Origin: CAZSAT01 sp964604675
GTDB taxonomy: Bacteria; Myxococcota_A; UBA796; CAJQPC01
Reading direction: 5' to 3'
Assembly (NCBI GenBank): GCA_964604675.1
Contig: CAZSAT010000016.1
Location: forward strand, 18,863 to 82,862
DNA length: 64,000 nt
Positions 1 to 7,722 of the stretch are shown one piece after another. The notes under the pieces are model-generated. The model did not search any database. It was not told the origin of the DNA and saw only the letters and a program-made list of their open reading frames with translations. The translations under genes were made by a program, and so were the position numbers. Position 1 is the stretch's first letter. Every line of letters begins with the position of its first letter.

Positions 1-1483
1 ACAGGCCCTCCTGTGCGAGCTCGAGGGCGCGGATCAGACCACCGGCCTTGTTCAGGCACTCCTGGTGCTCGCTCGCGGGATCGGAGTCCGCGACGATGCC
101 TGCGCCGACCTGAAGGTACCAGGCGTCGCCCTGGGACCAGGCGGTGCGGATGGTGATCGCGAGATCCACGTTGCCGCCGAAGCCGAGGTACCCGACCGCG
201 CCGCCGTAGAGCTGACGGCCGCGTGTCTCGAGCTCGTCGATGATCTGCATCGCTCGCACCTTGGGAGCGCCGGACAGGGTGCCCGCGGGAAGGGCGGCCC
301 GGACTGCGTCGAGCGCTGTGCGTCCCTCGGCGAGCTCGGCGGTCACCCCCGACACGATGTGCATCACGTGGCTGAACCGCTCGACGTGCATGAGGTCCTC
401 CACCTGCACGGTTCCCGGCGCAGCCACGCGGCCCAGGTCGTTGCGTGCCAGGTCCACCAGCATGACGTGCTCGGCACGTTCCTTGGGGTCGGCCAGCAGC
501 TCGTGCTCGAGGTCCCGGTCCTGCTCGGGGCTGGTGCCGCGGCGCCGTGTGCCCGCGATGGGGGCGACGAACGCCGAGCCATCCTGCACGCGCACCATGG
601 TCTCCGGGCTCGACCCGATCACGGTGGCCTCGGGGAACCGGAGGCAGAACATGTAGGGCGAGGGGTTCACCGCGCGGAGGGCCCGGTACAGATCGAAGGC
701 GTCGCCGGTGTAGCCGAGCTCGAAGCGCTGGCTGAGCACCACCTGGATGCAGTCGCCGGCTCGGATGGACTCCTTGATCTGCTCCACCCCCGCTTCGAAC
801 GACGCCCGTTCGGTGAGCGCGGTGAGGGCGGTGCGCGTGGTCTTTCGGGGGGGGCGAGCAGGTATGCCCTCACGGAGGCTCCCGATCACGGCGTCGATGC
901 GCTTCACAGCCTGGGCGTGGGCCAGGCGAGGGTCCACGCCCTGGCGCGTGAGCACCACCTCGACCACCAGGATGCGGTGCCTGAGGTTGTCGAAGATCAA
1001 CAAGGTGCGCGGCACCGCGAAGACCATCGTGGGGGGATCGTCGGCGTGATCGTGCGGGGAGGGGAGCTTCTCCCACCAGCGCACGGCGTCCCAGCCCAGC
1101 CAGCCCACGGCCCCACCCGCGAACGGCGGCAAGCCCTCCACGTCGACGGGTTGCCACTCGCCGAGGACCTCCTCGACGAACGCGAGCGGGTCGTCGCGTT
1201 CCTCCGATCGCGCGACCCAGCCATCCTTGACCAGCTCACACTGGCGCCCCCGTGCGCGGATCACGAACGCAGGGTTCAAGCCGATGAAGCTGTAACGAGC
1301 CCACTGCTCGCCGCCTTCGACCGACTCGAGCAGGAAGGCATAGGGCGTGTCGGCCACCTTGAGGAAGGCGGAGACCGGCGTGTCGAGATCGGCCAGGATC
1401 TCGCGGTAGACGGGGATGGCGGCGGGGGCGTCGGCGCGGGCCTGCACCAAGCGCTCGAAGTGCTCCGCCGAGGGCTGGACCAC
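1..1483 (-). CDS. trpE: Anthranilate synthase component I (3' end cut by the window)
   Basis: Converts chorismate to anthranilate with a glutamine amidotransferase partner, the first step of tryptophan synthesis in the cytoplasm. The 494 codons seen hold the N-terminal TrpE region, then the chorismate-binding domain with SSPETMVRV, PIAGTRRRG and the signature PAGTLSGAPKVRAM, and read to VGAGIVADSDP before the window ends. This is nearly full family length (about 500). The GTG at 1483 is chosen because GGAGAC lies a few bases upstream. PabB is the main alternative, but the N-terminal domain and the LSGAPK context fit TrpE better. The partner gene would lie beyond position 1. A 7-bp inverted repeat CCGGCTC/GAGCCGG (1518-1524 and 1548-1554) sits in the divergent intergenic region. 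Confidence 0.9.
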   Translation of the reverse strand, partial: MVQPSAEHFERLVQARADAPAAIPVYREILADLDTPVSAFLKVADTPYAFLLESVEGGEQWARYSFIGLNPAFVIRARGRQCELVKDGWVARSEERDDPLAFVEEVLGEWQPVDVEGLPPFAGGAVGWLGWDAVRWWEKLPSPHDHADDPPTMVFAVPRTLLIFDNLRHRILVVEVVLTRQGVDPRLAHAQAVKRIDAVIGSLREGIPARPPRKTTRTALTALTERASFEAGVEQIKESIRAGDCIQVVLSQRFELGYTGDAFDLYRALRAVNPSPYMFCLRFPEATVIGSSPETMVRVQDGSAFVAPIAGTRRRGTSPEQDRDLEHELLADPKERAEHVMLVDLARNDLGRVAAPGTVQVEDLMHVERFSHVMHIVSGVTAELAEGRTALDAVRAALPAGTLSGAPKVRAMQIIDELETRGRQLYGGAVGYLGFGGNVDLAITIRTAWSQGDAWYLQVGAGIVADSDPASEHQECLNKAGGLIRALELAQEGL

Positions 1484-1592
1484 GGTGTCTCCAGAGGTCC
1501 CCGCCCTGTATGGAGGGCCGGCTCAACCGGCAAACGCACCTTGGCGCGAGCCGGTGTGGTGGCTACCCTGGGTTCCTTCGGAGGTTCTCCCC

Positions 1593-1970
1593 ATGGAAGC
1601 GTTCATCAACCTGTCCGACGAGGCCGTCAGCCAGATCAACCTCATGCTCGCGGAAGACGACATGGCGGGTGCGGGCCTCCGCTTCGGCGTGCAGGGCGGC
1701 GGCTGCTCCGGCTACAGCTATGTCCTGGAGTTCGTCTCCGAGCCCGAAGAGGGCGACCTCGTGCAGAAGATCAAGGGCGTGCCGGTGTTCATCCCGGCGC
1801 TCGAGCGCCAGTTCGTGAAGGACTGCACCATCGAGTGGGTGGACGAGCTGCTCGAGGTCGGCTTCAAGATCCGCAACCCGAACATCCAGCGCACGTGTGG
1901 CTGCGGCGAGTCGTTCGAGGTGACCGAGGTGAAGGGCGAGGATGGTGCGGAGGCGCCGGCGCCCGTGTAG
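1593..1970 (+). CDS. A-type iron-sulfur cluster carrier (IscA/ErpA/HesB family)
   Basis: Small cytoplasmic carrier that receives Fe-S clusters and passes them to target apoproteins. It has 125 residues, slightly above the usual 105-120. The three conserved cysteines are present: Cys38 in GGGCSGYSY, and Cys102 and Cys104 in TCGCGESF near the end, followed by an acidic, Ala/Pro-rich tail. The ATG at 1593 follows a GGAGG stretch; an upstream reading of the same frame lacks family similarity. It is divergent from trpE and no isc or suf genes are visible, so the exact subtype (ErpA or SufA-like) cannot be settled from the window. Confidence 0.9.
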   Translation: MEAFINLSDEAVSQINLMLAEDDMAGAGLRFGVQGGGCSGYSYVLEFVSEPEEGDLVQKIKGVPVFIPALERQFVKDCTIEWVDELLEVGFKIRNPNIQRTCGCGESFEVTEVKGEDGAEAPAPV

Positions 1971-1973
1971 CGC

Positions 1974-3629
1974 TCAGAAGCTCACCTTGCTGCGCGCGGC
2001 CGCCACGGCGGCGTCGCGCAGCGCAAGGTCCGTGAGCCAGCCGTCCACCAGCAGGCTCTCCCACGTGCCGTCGAGCGTCTCGAGCGCATCGACGTCCCAG
2101 GTGGTCGCACCCCAGCCCATGTCGGTGCCACCAGCGGCAAGCGTGACCGCCTGGTAGCCGCCGCGCGTCCAGACGATCCGCGCCTGGCCGTTGCTGGAGG
2201 TCACCCGCAGACGCGTGACGGTGGCGCGGCCGTCCGCGTTCAAGGTGAAGCTCCGGGTGCTGCCGTCGAAGTCGGTGAGGCCCACCTCGCTCAGGTACGG
2301 GCGCAGGCTGGCCTCACCGGCGACGATGGGGCCACTCGACACGCTGAGCGAGCCCCCGCCTCCGAGACCGTCTCGCTGCACGAGCGCGCTGACACGTCCC
2401 GCCCCATGCATGCCCAGGGCGTCGGCGCTGACACGGAGGGCGGTGGCCTCGTCGCTTCCCATGCCCAGCCCGACCACCGCAGGGCCCGCGTCGCCGGTTC
2501 CTGCCATCACGAAGACCAAGGCGTCCTGTTCGACGAACCCGGCCGGGACCTCGGGCAGGGGGACCACCACCGCGTCGTCGAAGGGCTGGGCTGGGTCGAG
2601 GCCGACGTCGATGTCGGCGTCCTCGGCGGTCTGCACGTCCTGGAGGTCGTACACCAGGTTGTCCGCATGGTCGACGAAGACGGCGACGAGGCGGCCCAGG
2701 TCGTCGCCGGCCGCGGCCACGTCGGCCAGCGAGACCGGACCGCCGAGGGTCCAGAGCCCCGACTCGCCGGCGGGGAGGTCGGCCGCGTAGTCCTCGGCGT
2801 CGCCAGCGACCCACAGGTTCTGAGGCAGCTCGACGTCGAAGCCCAAGAGCTCCACGCTTCGGGTGGGACCGAAGAGCTCGTCGAGGGAGACGAGCAGCGG
2901 GCCCTTTCGAAGACGAGGGCCGACGATCCCGACGCGGCGCTGGCCCAGCTTGGCCTGTGGGACGCCGTCGAGGTTGATGTCGCCGCTGGCCATCGCGTCC
3001 AGGCGCTCGGACGGCTCGAGCGGGAGCACCCACTGCCGGGGCACGACGTCGAGCACATGGGTCGTGATGTGCTCTCCCAGGGGGTCCCAAGCGAGCACCT
3101 CCACCGCGCGCCCATCCGCCACCTCGACCGACGCCCATCCGGCGCCGTCGGTCGTGCCCTCGACACCGTCTACGGACACGACAGCGTCGGGGATCGGCTG
3201 GGCGGTCTCCGCCGAGATCAGCTGCACCTCCATCAGGCCTGAATCGGTGACGGTGACGGTGGCGCTCGCCTCCAGATCGTCTGCCCAGGCGCTGACCACG
3301 GTGGAGCCGGCGCCCACGGAGGTCGCGGTGCCGAGTCCATTGATCGAGACCACGCTCTCGTCCTCGCTGCCGTAGGTGGCCTCGAGCACGGCCTGCGTGC
3401 CGTCCCCGCGCGTCCCGACCACCCGCATGGACCAGCTGCTGCCCGGACTGACGGTCAGGTCCTGCGGCCAGAGCGCGAGGTCTTCGTACTGCGGGGTCCA
3501 CTCCGACGGCGTCGGGCTTGTCGCCTGGCCCGTGTCGGCGGGCGCGTCGTCGTCGCCCCACCAGCCCAGGCAGCCGCAGCCCACGAGGAACGCCGCGGAG
3601 ACCACGAGGGGCAGCGCCAGCGGCCTCAT
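1974..3629 (-). CDS. Surface lipoprotein with bacterial Ig-like (Big_2-type) domain, paralogue A
   Basis: The 551-residue product has a lipoprotein signal peptide with lipobox LVGC (Cys18), then a short Asp/Thr linker. From about residue 55 there is an Ig-like fold starting at WPQDLTVSPG, then a carboxypeptidase-regulatory-like segment (about 150-210). The C-terminal half resembles no domain I recognise. It shares its order of domains and its closing region (WGATTWDVDALETLDG) with the 586-residue lipoprotein at 3905-5665, so the two are tandem paralogues. Its ATG overlaps the stop of the ferredoxin gene as ATGA, which implies translational coupling. Function is unknown; a surface or periplasmic structural or adhesive role is inference. 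Confidence 0.8.
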   Translation of the reverse strand: MRPLALPLVVSAAFLVGCGCLGWWGDDDAPADTGQATSPTPSEWTPQYEDLALWPQDLTVSPGSSWSMRVVGTRGDGTQAVLEATYGSEDESVVSINGLGTATSVGAGSTVVSAWADDLEASATVTVTDSGLMEVQLISAETAQPIPDAVVSVDGVEGTTDGAGWASVEVADGRAVEVLAWDPLGEHITTHVLDVVPRQWVLPLEPSERLDAMASGDINLDGVPQAKLGQRRVGIVGPRLRKGPLLVSLDELFGPTRSVELLGFDVELPQNLWVAGDAEDYAADLPAGESGLWTLGGPVSLADVAAAGDDLGRLVAVFVDHADNLVYDLQDVQTAEDADIDVGLDPAQPFDDAVVVPLPEVPAGFVEQDALVFVMAGTGDAGPAVVGLGMGSDEATALRVSADALGMHGAGRVSALVQRDGLGGGGSLSVSSGPIVAGEASLRPYLSEVGLTDFDGSTRSFTLNADGRATVTRLRVTSSNGQARIVWTRGGYQAVTLAAGGTDMGWGATTWDVDALETLDGTWESLLVDGWLTDLALRDAAVAAARSKVSF

Positions 3630-3904
3630 GCGTCCCCCGGGTCCAGCAGCAGCACCACGTTGGAGTCGGTGAGCCGGGCCTGGCAGCCCAGCCGCTGATC
3701 CGGTCGGTCGAGGAAGGGGACCTCCACGTCGTCTTTGGGGGACAGCTCGCCCGCGAGCACCCTCACCCGGCAGGTGTTGCAGGCCGCGAAGCCGCCGCAC
3801 GCGGCCTCCATGGGCAGATCGTGATCTTCGCAGATCTCGAGGATCACCGAATCCGGGGCGGCTTCGAGCACGCGTCCGTCGGGCCGGAACTCCACGCTGG
3901 GCAC
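3626..3904 (-). CDS. [2Fe-2S] ferredoxin
   Basis: A 92-residue electron carrier with a single 2Fe-2S ferredoxin domain. Cys36, Cys42, Cys45 and Cys74 give the C-x5-C-x2-C...C ligand pattern within the ACGGFAACNTC loop, close to adrenodoxin/isc-type ferredoxins. No signal peptide is seen, so it should be cytoplasmic. The GTG at 3904 follows GGAGG-CTGA directly after the stop of the upstream lipoprotein gene; a second in-frame GTG nine bases later is possible. It lies between two paralogous lipoprotein genes, joined to both without spacer, an odd place for a ferredoxin. Redox partners are not visible. Confidence 0.9.
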   Translation of the reverse strand: MPSVEFRPDGRVLEAAPDSVILEICEDHDLPMEAACGGFAACNTCRVRVLAGELSPKDDVEVPFLDRPDQRLGCQARLTDSNVVLLLDPGDA

Positions 3905-5665
3905 TCAGCCTCCGACGAAGTTCTGCACCGCGGTGGAGCTGGTGAGACCGATCTGCTGCAGGTTGCCCTGCACCAGCCCACCCTCGGCGAGCAGGCTCTC
4001 GAAGGTGCCCTCCGTGGTGTCGAGGGTGGTGAGCGTCCAGTCCGTGTTGCCCCAGCCCTTGCTCGGGCCGTCGTCCGGCAGGCCGCCCTTCTGTGCGCCC
4101 GGGCCGAACCAGTAGTCGCGCTCGGTGCCGTCGTTGGCCTGGATGTGCAGGCGCTGGACGTGCGCTCCTTCGTCGGGCACGAAGCTGTAGGTGTGGGTGC
4201 TGCCGGAGAAGCTCTCGAGGTTGGCCACGTCCATCCAGGCTGGCGGAGCAGCGGAGCCGCCCTCGATGGGCGCCCAGGTGACGACCCGCGAGCCGCCGGA
4301 TCCGATGCCGTCGACCTGCGCGTACAGCAGCACGGAGCCCTCCCCCTTGACGCCCAGATCGGCGAGCGGGACCCGGCTGACCTCGAGGGTGCCGTCGCCC
4401 ATGGCCATGCCCACGATGCCGTGGCCGGCCGGGCTGTCCACGAGGGCGAGCGCGAGCACGTCCTCGTCGCCGCCGAAGCCGAGCGGCAGCTCGGGGATCT
4501 CGACCTCGAAGGTCTCGCTCATCTCGTACCTGGGGGCGAGAGGCTGATCGACGGTGTCCCCTGCCTCACCCCAGGTGCCGTCGACCCACTCCGCGCGGAA
4601 GTTGCTCCAGTTGCTGAACAGCACAGCGAGGGCCGACCCTGGGTCCGCGATCCCGCTCGTCGCGTCGGCGATCGACACGGGACCCGCGAAGGCCCACACG
4701 CCGCCGTCCCCTGCGCGCGAGGCGGTCTGGTAGTCCTCCTTGTAGTCGCCGAGGATGAGGTTGCCCGGCACCTCGGTGGTGCCCGTGTAGAACTCGATCT
4801 CGACCTCTTCGCCCAGCAGGTCAGCCGCATCCCAGAAGAGCGGTCCGTCCTGCACCGCCGAGCCGGCCAGTCCCACGGTCAGGTCGCTCCATCCGCCGGT
4901 CTCGCAACCGCTCAGGTCGACGTCGCCGCTCATGGTGACCGGGCCCGCGCCCTCGGCCCCTTGGAGACGGAGAGGCACCACGATCTCGCGCCCGACGATG
5001 CCGACGAGGCTGGTGGTGATCAGCGAAGGCTCGTAGCTCGAGGCCGTGTAGACGATGAGGTCGACGGCTTCCCCGTCGGGAACCGTGATGTCGACCACCC
5101 CGTCGCTGCCGGACGTCGTGGTCGCCTCGTCGAACACCACCCGTGCAGAGTCGACGGCCAGGCCACTGTCGGCCTCGATGACCGACACTGTCAGCAGCCC
5201 GTCGCCACGCACGACCACGGACGCCTCCACGGACGCCCCGGCGATGTCCGCGACGAAGCTCGCCTCCCCGGCCGCGAGGGCCGTCACGCGGCTCGTGTCG
5301 TCGACCTCCGCGACCTTGGGATCGCTGGAGGTCCAGGTGATGTAGGAGGTGTCCTCGACGGTGCCGTCCGGCCAGACGGCCTCCACGCGTAGCTCGTAGC
5401 TGCCGCCGGGGCTGACGGTCAGCGCGCGAGGCCAGACCTGAACCTCGGGCGTCGGCGCGGCCGTGTCGCCGCCACTGTCGCCCGTCTCGACATCCGGGGC
5501 CGTGTCGACGGTGTCGATCGGGGGATCGGTCTCTGCGGGGACGTCGGTGTCGACCACGGCGTCGCTGTCGATGGTGAAGTCCGGCTCCTCGGCGGTGTCG
5601 CCCGTCTCGGACGAGCCTGCGCTCTTGCCGTTGCAGGCCATCAGCCCCAAAACCAGGATCGTCAT
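3905..5665 (-). CDS. Surface lipoprotein with bacterial Ig-like domain, paralogue B
   Basis: A 586-residue lipoprotein with lipobox GLMAC (Cys11). It has a long linker of repeated Asp, Thr, Glu and Pro (about residues 15-70) and an Ig-like domain beginning WPRALTVSPGG. Then come a carboxypeptidase-regulatory-like beta segment (about 150-225) and a long C-terminal region that ends in the WGNTDWTLTTLDTTEG motif shared with paralogue A. The ATG at 5665 overlaps the preceding stop as TGATG; a GTG one codon earlier is the other option. It is an exported surface protein of unknown role; the acidic linker probably works as a spacer above the membrane (inference). Confidence 0.8.
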   Translation of the reverse strand: MTILVLGLMACNGKSAGSSETGDTAEEPDFTIDSDAVVDTDVPAETDPPIDTVDTAPDVETGDSGGDTAAPTPEVQVWPRALTVSPGGSYELRVEAVWPDGTVEDTSYITWTSSDPKVAEVDDTSRVTALAAGEASFVADIAGASVEASVVVRGDGLLTVSVIEADSGLAVDSARVVFDEATTTSGSDGVVDITVPDGEAVDLIVYTASSYEPSLITTSLVGIVGREIVVPLRLQGAEGAGPVTMSGDVDLSGCETGGWSDLTVGLAGSAVQDGPLFWDAADLLGEEVEIEFYTGTTEVPGNLILGDYKEDYQTASRAGDGGVWAFAGPVSIADATSGIADPGSALAVLFSNWSNFRAEWVDGTWGEAGDTVDQPLAPRYEMSETFEVEIPELPLGFGGDEDVLALALVDSPAGHGIVGMAMGDGTLEVSRVPLADLGVKGEGSVLLYAQVDGIGSGGSRVVTWAPIEGGSAAPPAWMDVANLESFSGSTHTYSFVPDEGAHVQRLHIQANDGTERDYWFGPGAQKGGLPDDGPSKGWGNTDWTLTTLDTTEGTFESLLAEGGLVQGNLQQIGLTSSTAVQNFVGG

Positions 5666-6087
5666 CACTTCACCTCGAACACGATGCCGAACGGCTCGAG
5701 GACGTGCCCCTCGACGTCGGTGCAGCGCGTCTCCCCGTCCGTGGCGACGGAGATGCTGTAACGGTAGCCTTGAAACAGGCCCTTGCCACGGTCAGGCCAC
5801 GGCTGGAAGCGGATCTTCGAGCCGTTCTGGATCTCGATCTCGTAGGGCAGGTCGTAGGCGATCGTGCTGTCGTCGAGGTTCAGGGCCTCGAACTTCAGGG
5901 TCTCCGGCGTGCAGGTCTCCTCGCTCGCGTCGGCGTTGACACGCAGCTCCGGAACCGTGCCCGCGGTGACGTCGTCGGCGGCGTCGACCGGGTCGGTGCT
6001 GGTCACCTTGAAGCCGGTGTCCTGCCCGCTGTCGTCGCTCTGGTCGCCACAGGCGATCAAGAAGAGAAGCGCACTGCCAGGACCCAT
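5665..6087 (-). CDS. Small lipoprotein with Big_5/SbsA-like Ig domain
   Basis: 140 residues. A short signal peptide ends in lipobox LIAC (Cys13), followed by a Ser/Asp-rich linker and one domain starting STDPVDAADDVTAGTVPEL. That opening is typical of Big_5/SbsA Ig-like modules, which begin with a P-x-d-x-a-x-d-V pattern. The ATG at 6087 follows GGAGGAGGACTC. A longer reading frame exists upstream but would put the signal peptide 21 residues inside the protein. The gene starts 31 bases before the previous gene ends, so the two are tightly coupled. The role is unknown; the context is a five-lipoprotein operon. Confidence 0.75.
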   Translation of the reverse strand: MGPGSALLFLIACGDQSDDSGQDTGFKVTSTDPVDAADDVTAGTVPELRVNADASEETCTPETLKFEALNLDDSTIAYDLPYEIEIQNGSKIRFQPWPDRGKGLFQGYRYSISVATDGETRCTDVEGHVLEPFGIVFEVK

Positions 6088-6440
6088 GAGTCCTCCTCCG
6101 GAGAGGCGAACCCTCCCAGTGCTGTGCAGGGAAGGCAGCCGTCCAGGCACTCGTCGACCTCGCCCACTGCGTGCCCGTTCACGTTGTCGGCGCCGCCTTG
6201 CAGGATCACCACACCGTCGGCGTCGAGCAGCTCGGCGGTGATGCTGTGGTCCCCCCGGTCCGTGGGGATGCCGGTGAAGACGAAGCGCCCGGCGAGGTTC
6301 GCGCCGAAGCTCATCGTGCCCACCCCCTCGACGCAGACGCGCGCGGTCTCGGCCGCCACCGGCACGTCGGCAGGCAGGTCGAGCTGAAGGTCCGCTGGAC
6401 GGTAGTCGAGCGGGTTGGCGCAGGCGGCGAGCAGCAGCAT
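6057..6440 (-). CDS. Small lipoprotein of unknown function
   Basis: 127 residues with a very short lipoprotein signal (lipobox LAAC, Cys7). The body is a predicted beta-rich domain of about 100 residues carrying a Cys pair in DECLDGCLPC (close to residues 96-103). I recognise no family. It is the second gene of the minus-strand lipoprotein operon, starting four bases after the gene at 6445-7107 ends and overlapping the next gene by 31 bases. Export to the periplasmic face or surface follows from the lipobox; nothing more can be said from sequence. Confidence 0.7.
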   Translation of the reverse strand: MLLLAACANPLDYRPADLQLDLPADVPVAAETARVCVEGVGTMSFGANLAGRFVFTGIPTDRGDHSITAELLDADGVVILQGGADNVNGHAVGEVDECLDGCLPCTALGGFASPEEDSWVLAVRFSS

Positions 6441-6444
6441 GGCG

Positions 6445-7107
6445 CTAGTCGGTCGCTTCCCACTGCGCTCGGACCAGCACCCACTTGTCGCTGTCGTCCG
6501 AGGTGTGTTGCCAGGCGATGCCGTAGCGCGGCACGATCCAGTACTCGCCGGCGAAGGGCGCGTCGCCGCCCTCGAGGGTGATCTTGATGCACTCCTGCCA
6601 GTCGTCGCCGACCCAGTGGTTCTCGCACGGCTCCACGGCGTCGAACGTGGACTCGAAGTCCCATCCGCCCGCGCTGGTGCTCACCGTCTCGCCCGGCGCC
6701 ATCTGTGGATCCGCAAAGGTGACGGGATTGTCGAAGCTCACCGCCTCGGGCATGGCCGCGGGCCCTCCGGTGTCGCCGGTGTCGCTGCCGCCTCCGCCGC
6801 CACCGCCGGGCGCGAAGGTCTGGTAGCCGTGGATGAGGATGCCGTAGACGCTGTCGCTCGACCACTGCACGCTCAGGAGCTGGTCGCCTGTCTCGCTGTT
6901 GAAGTGTTGGAACTCGTGCACCTCGATCTCGTCGACCATCACGGTGGTCTCCGACATCACGACCTCGAGCTTGTAGTCCACGCTGGTGTCGTCGCTGGCG
7001 TACTCCCAGCTGCGCTTTCCATCGAGGGGGAAGTGGTCGTAGAGCTTGTAGCCACCGTAGGTGTAGGACGACCCACTGCAACCGAGGAGAGCGAGACTCG
7101 CGAGCAT
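6445..7107 (-). CDS. Lipoprotein of unknown function, first gene of the lipoprotein operon
   Basis: 220 residues with lipobox LLGC (Cys10), a beta-strand-rich body split by a run of seven glycines (residues 101-107) and a following SDTGDTGG linker, and two cysteines in EPCENHWVGDDWQEC. The ATG at 7107 has a strong GGAGGTG ribosome site. The first half (KLYDHFPLDGKRSWEYAS) recalls secreted proteins that carry a Lys-rich loop before an aromatic strand, but I cannot name a family. It is the first gene of the block running down to 1974 and is divergent from the YkgJ-type gene, so the operon promoter should lie in 7108-7200. Confidence 0.75.
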   Translation of the reverse strand: MLASLALLGCSGSSYTYGGYKLYDHFPLDGKRSWEYASDDTSVDYKLEVVMSETTVMVDEIEVHEFQHFNSETGDQLLSVQWSSDSVYGILIHGYQTFAPGGGGGGGSDTGDTGGPAAMPEAVSFDNPVTFADPQMAPGETVSTSAGGWDFESTFDAVEPCENHWVGDDWQECIKITLEGGDAPFAGEYWIVPRYGIAWQHTSDDSDKWVLVRAQWEATD

Positions 7108-7200
7108 GGGGCACCTCCGGGCGACAACGGCCACGATTACCACCGACATCCGGCCTGGGCAACTACGCCCCGAGCACGTGCGCAGGGGATAGGGAGCCTC

Positions 7201-7701
7201 ATGGACAGCTGCGGACCCCTGCGCAACCTGGACGTGCTCCGGGCCAAGCTCGCCGAGCATGCAGGCGGCATCCTGTCCCGCCACGCACGTCGTTTCGCCT
7301 GCCGGCTCGGATGTGATGGCTGCTGCCAGACCGAGCGAACGGTCAGCGATGTCGAGCTCGCTGCGCTTCGACGCGGCTGGGCCCGGCTGGACGATGCCAC
7401 GCGCGAACGCCTTCGCGCACGTGGAGGCGACGGCTGCCCGCTGCTCCTGGACGGTGGCTGCTCGCTCTATGGTGAGCGGCCGTTGATCTGCCGGAGCCAC
7501 GGCCTCCCGATCGTCATGGAGGGCCAGCGGGACGTGTGCCCGCTGAACTTCACCGACACCACCCTGGACCAGCTGGACGACGCCGACCTCGTCAGCGTCG
7601 ACACGATCACCGCCATCCTCGTCGCCGTGAACGGCGTCTACTGCACCGAGACGGGAGGCGACCCTCACCGGCGCCGTCCCGTCAGCGCACTCTTCGACTG
7701 A
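7201..7701 (+). CDS. YkgJ-family cysteine cluster protein
   Basis: 166 residues of the YkgJ/UPF0153 family (zinc- or iron-chelating domain). The signature CRLGCDGCC (Cys34, 38, 41, 42) is followed by CPLL, CSLYGERPLICR and a later CPL, which is the family pattern of about eight metal-binding cysteines. The ATG at 7201 follows GGGAG-CCTC. Its reaction is not established for the family; metal binding is the safe call. It is 21 bases upstream of the phosphohexomutase gene on the same strand, so the two are likely cotranscribed, although no functional link is obvious. Confidence 0.85.
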   Translation: MDSCGPLRNLDVLRAKLAEHAGGILSRHARRFACRLGCDGCCQTERTVSDVELAALRRGWARLDDATRERLRARGGDGCPLLLDGGCSLYGERPLICRSHGLPIVMEGQRDVCPLNFTDTTLDQLDDADLVSVDTITAILVAVNGVYCTETGGDPHRRRPVSALFD

Positions 7702-7722
7702 GCCGCCCGCTCGGAGGACCCG

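Noticed and set aside
65..2035. 656-codon plus-strand reading frame opposite trpE
   Set aside because: It is the antisense of trpE and runs into the Fe-S carrier in another frame; no family motif, only the GC bias that keeps antisense frames open.
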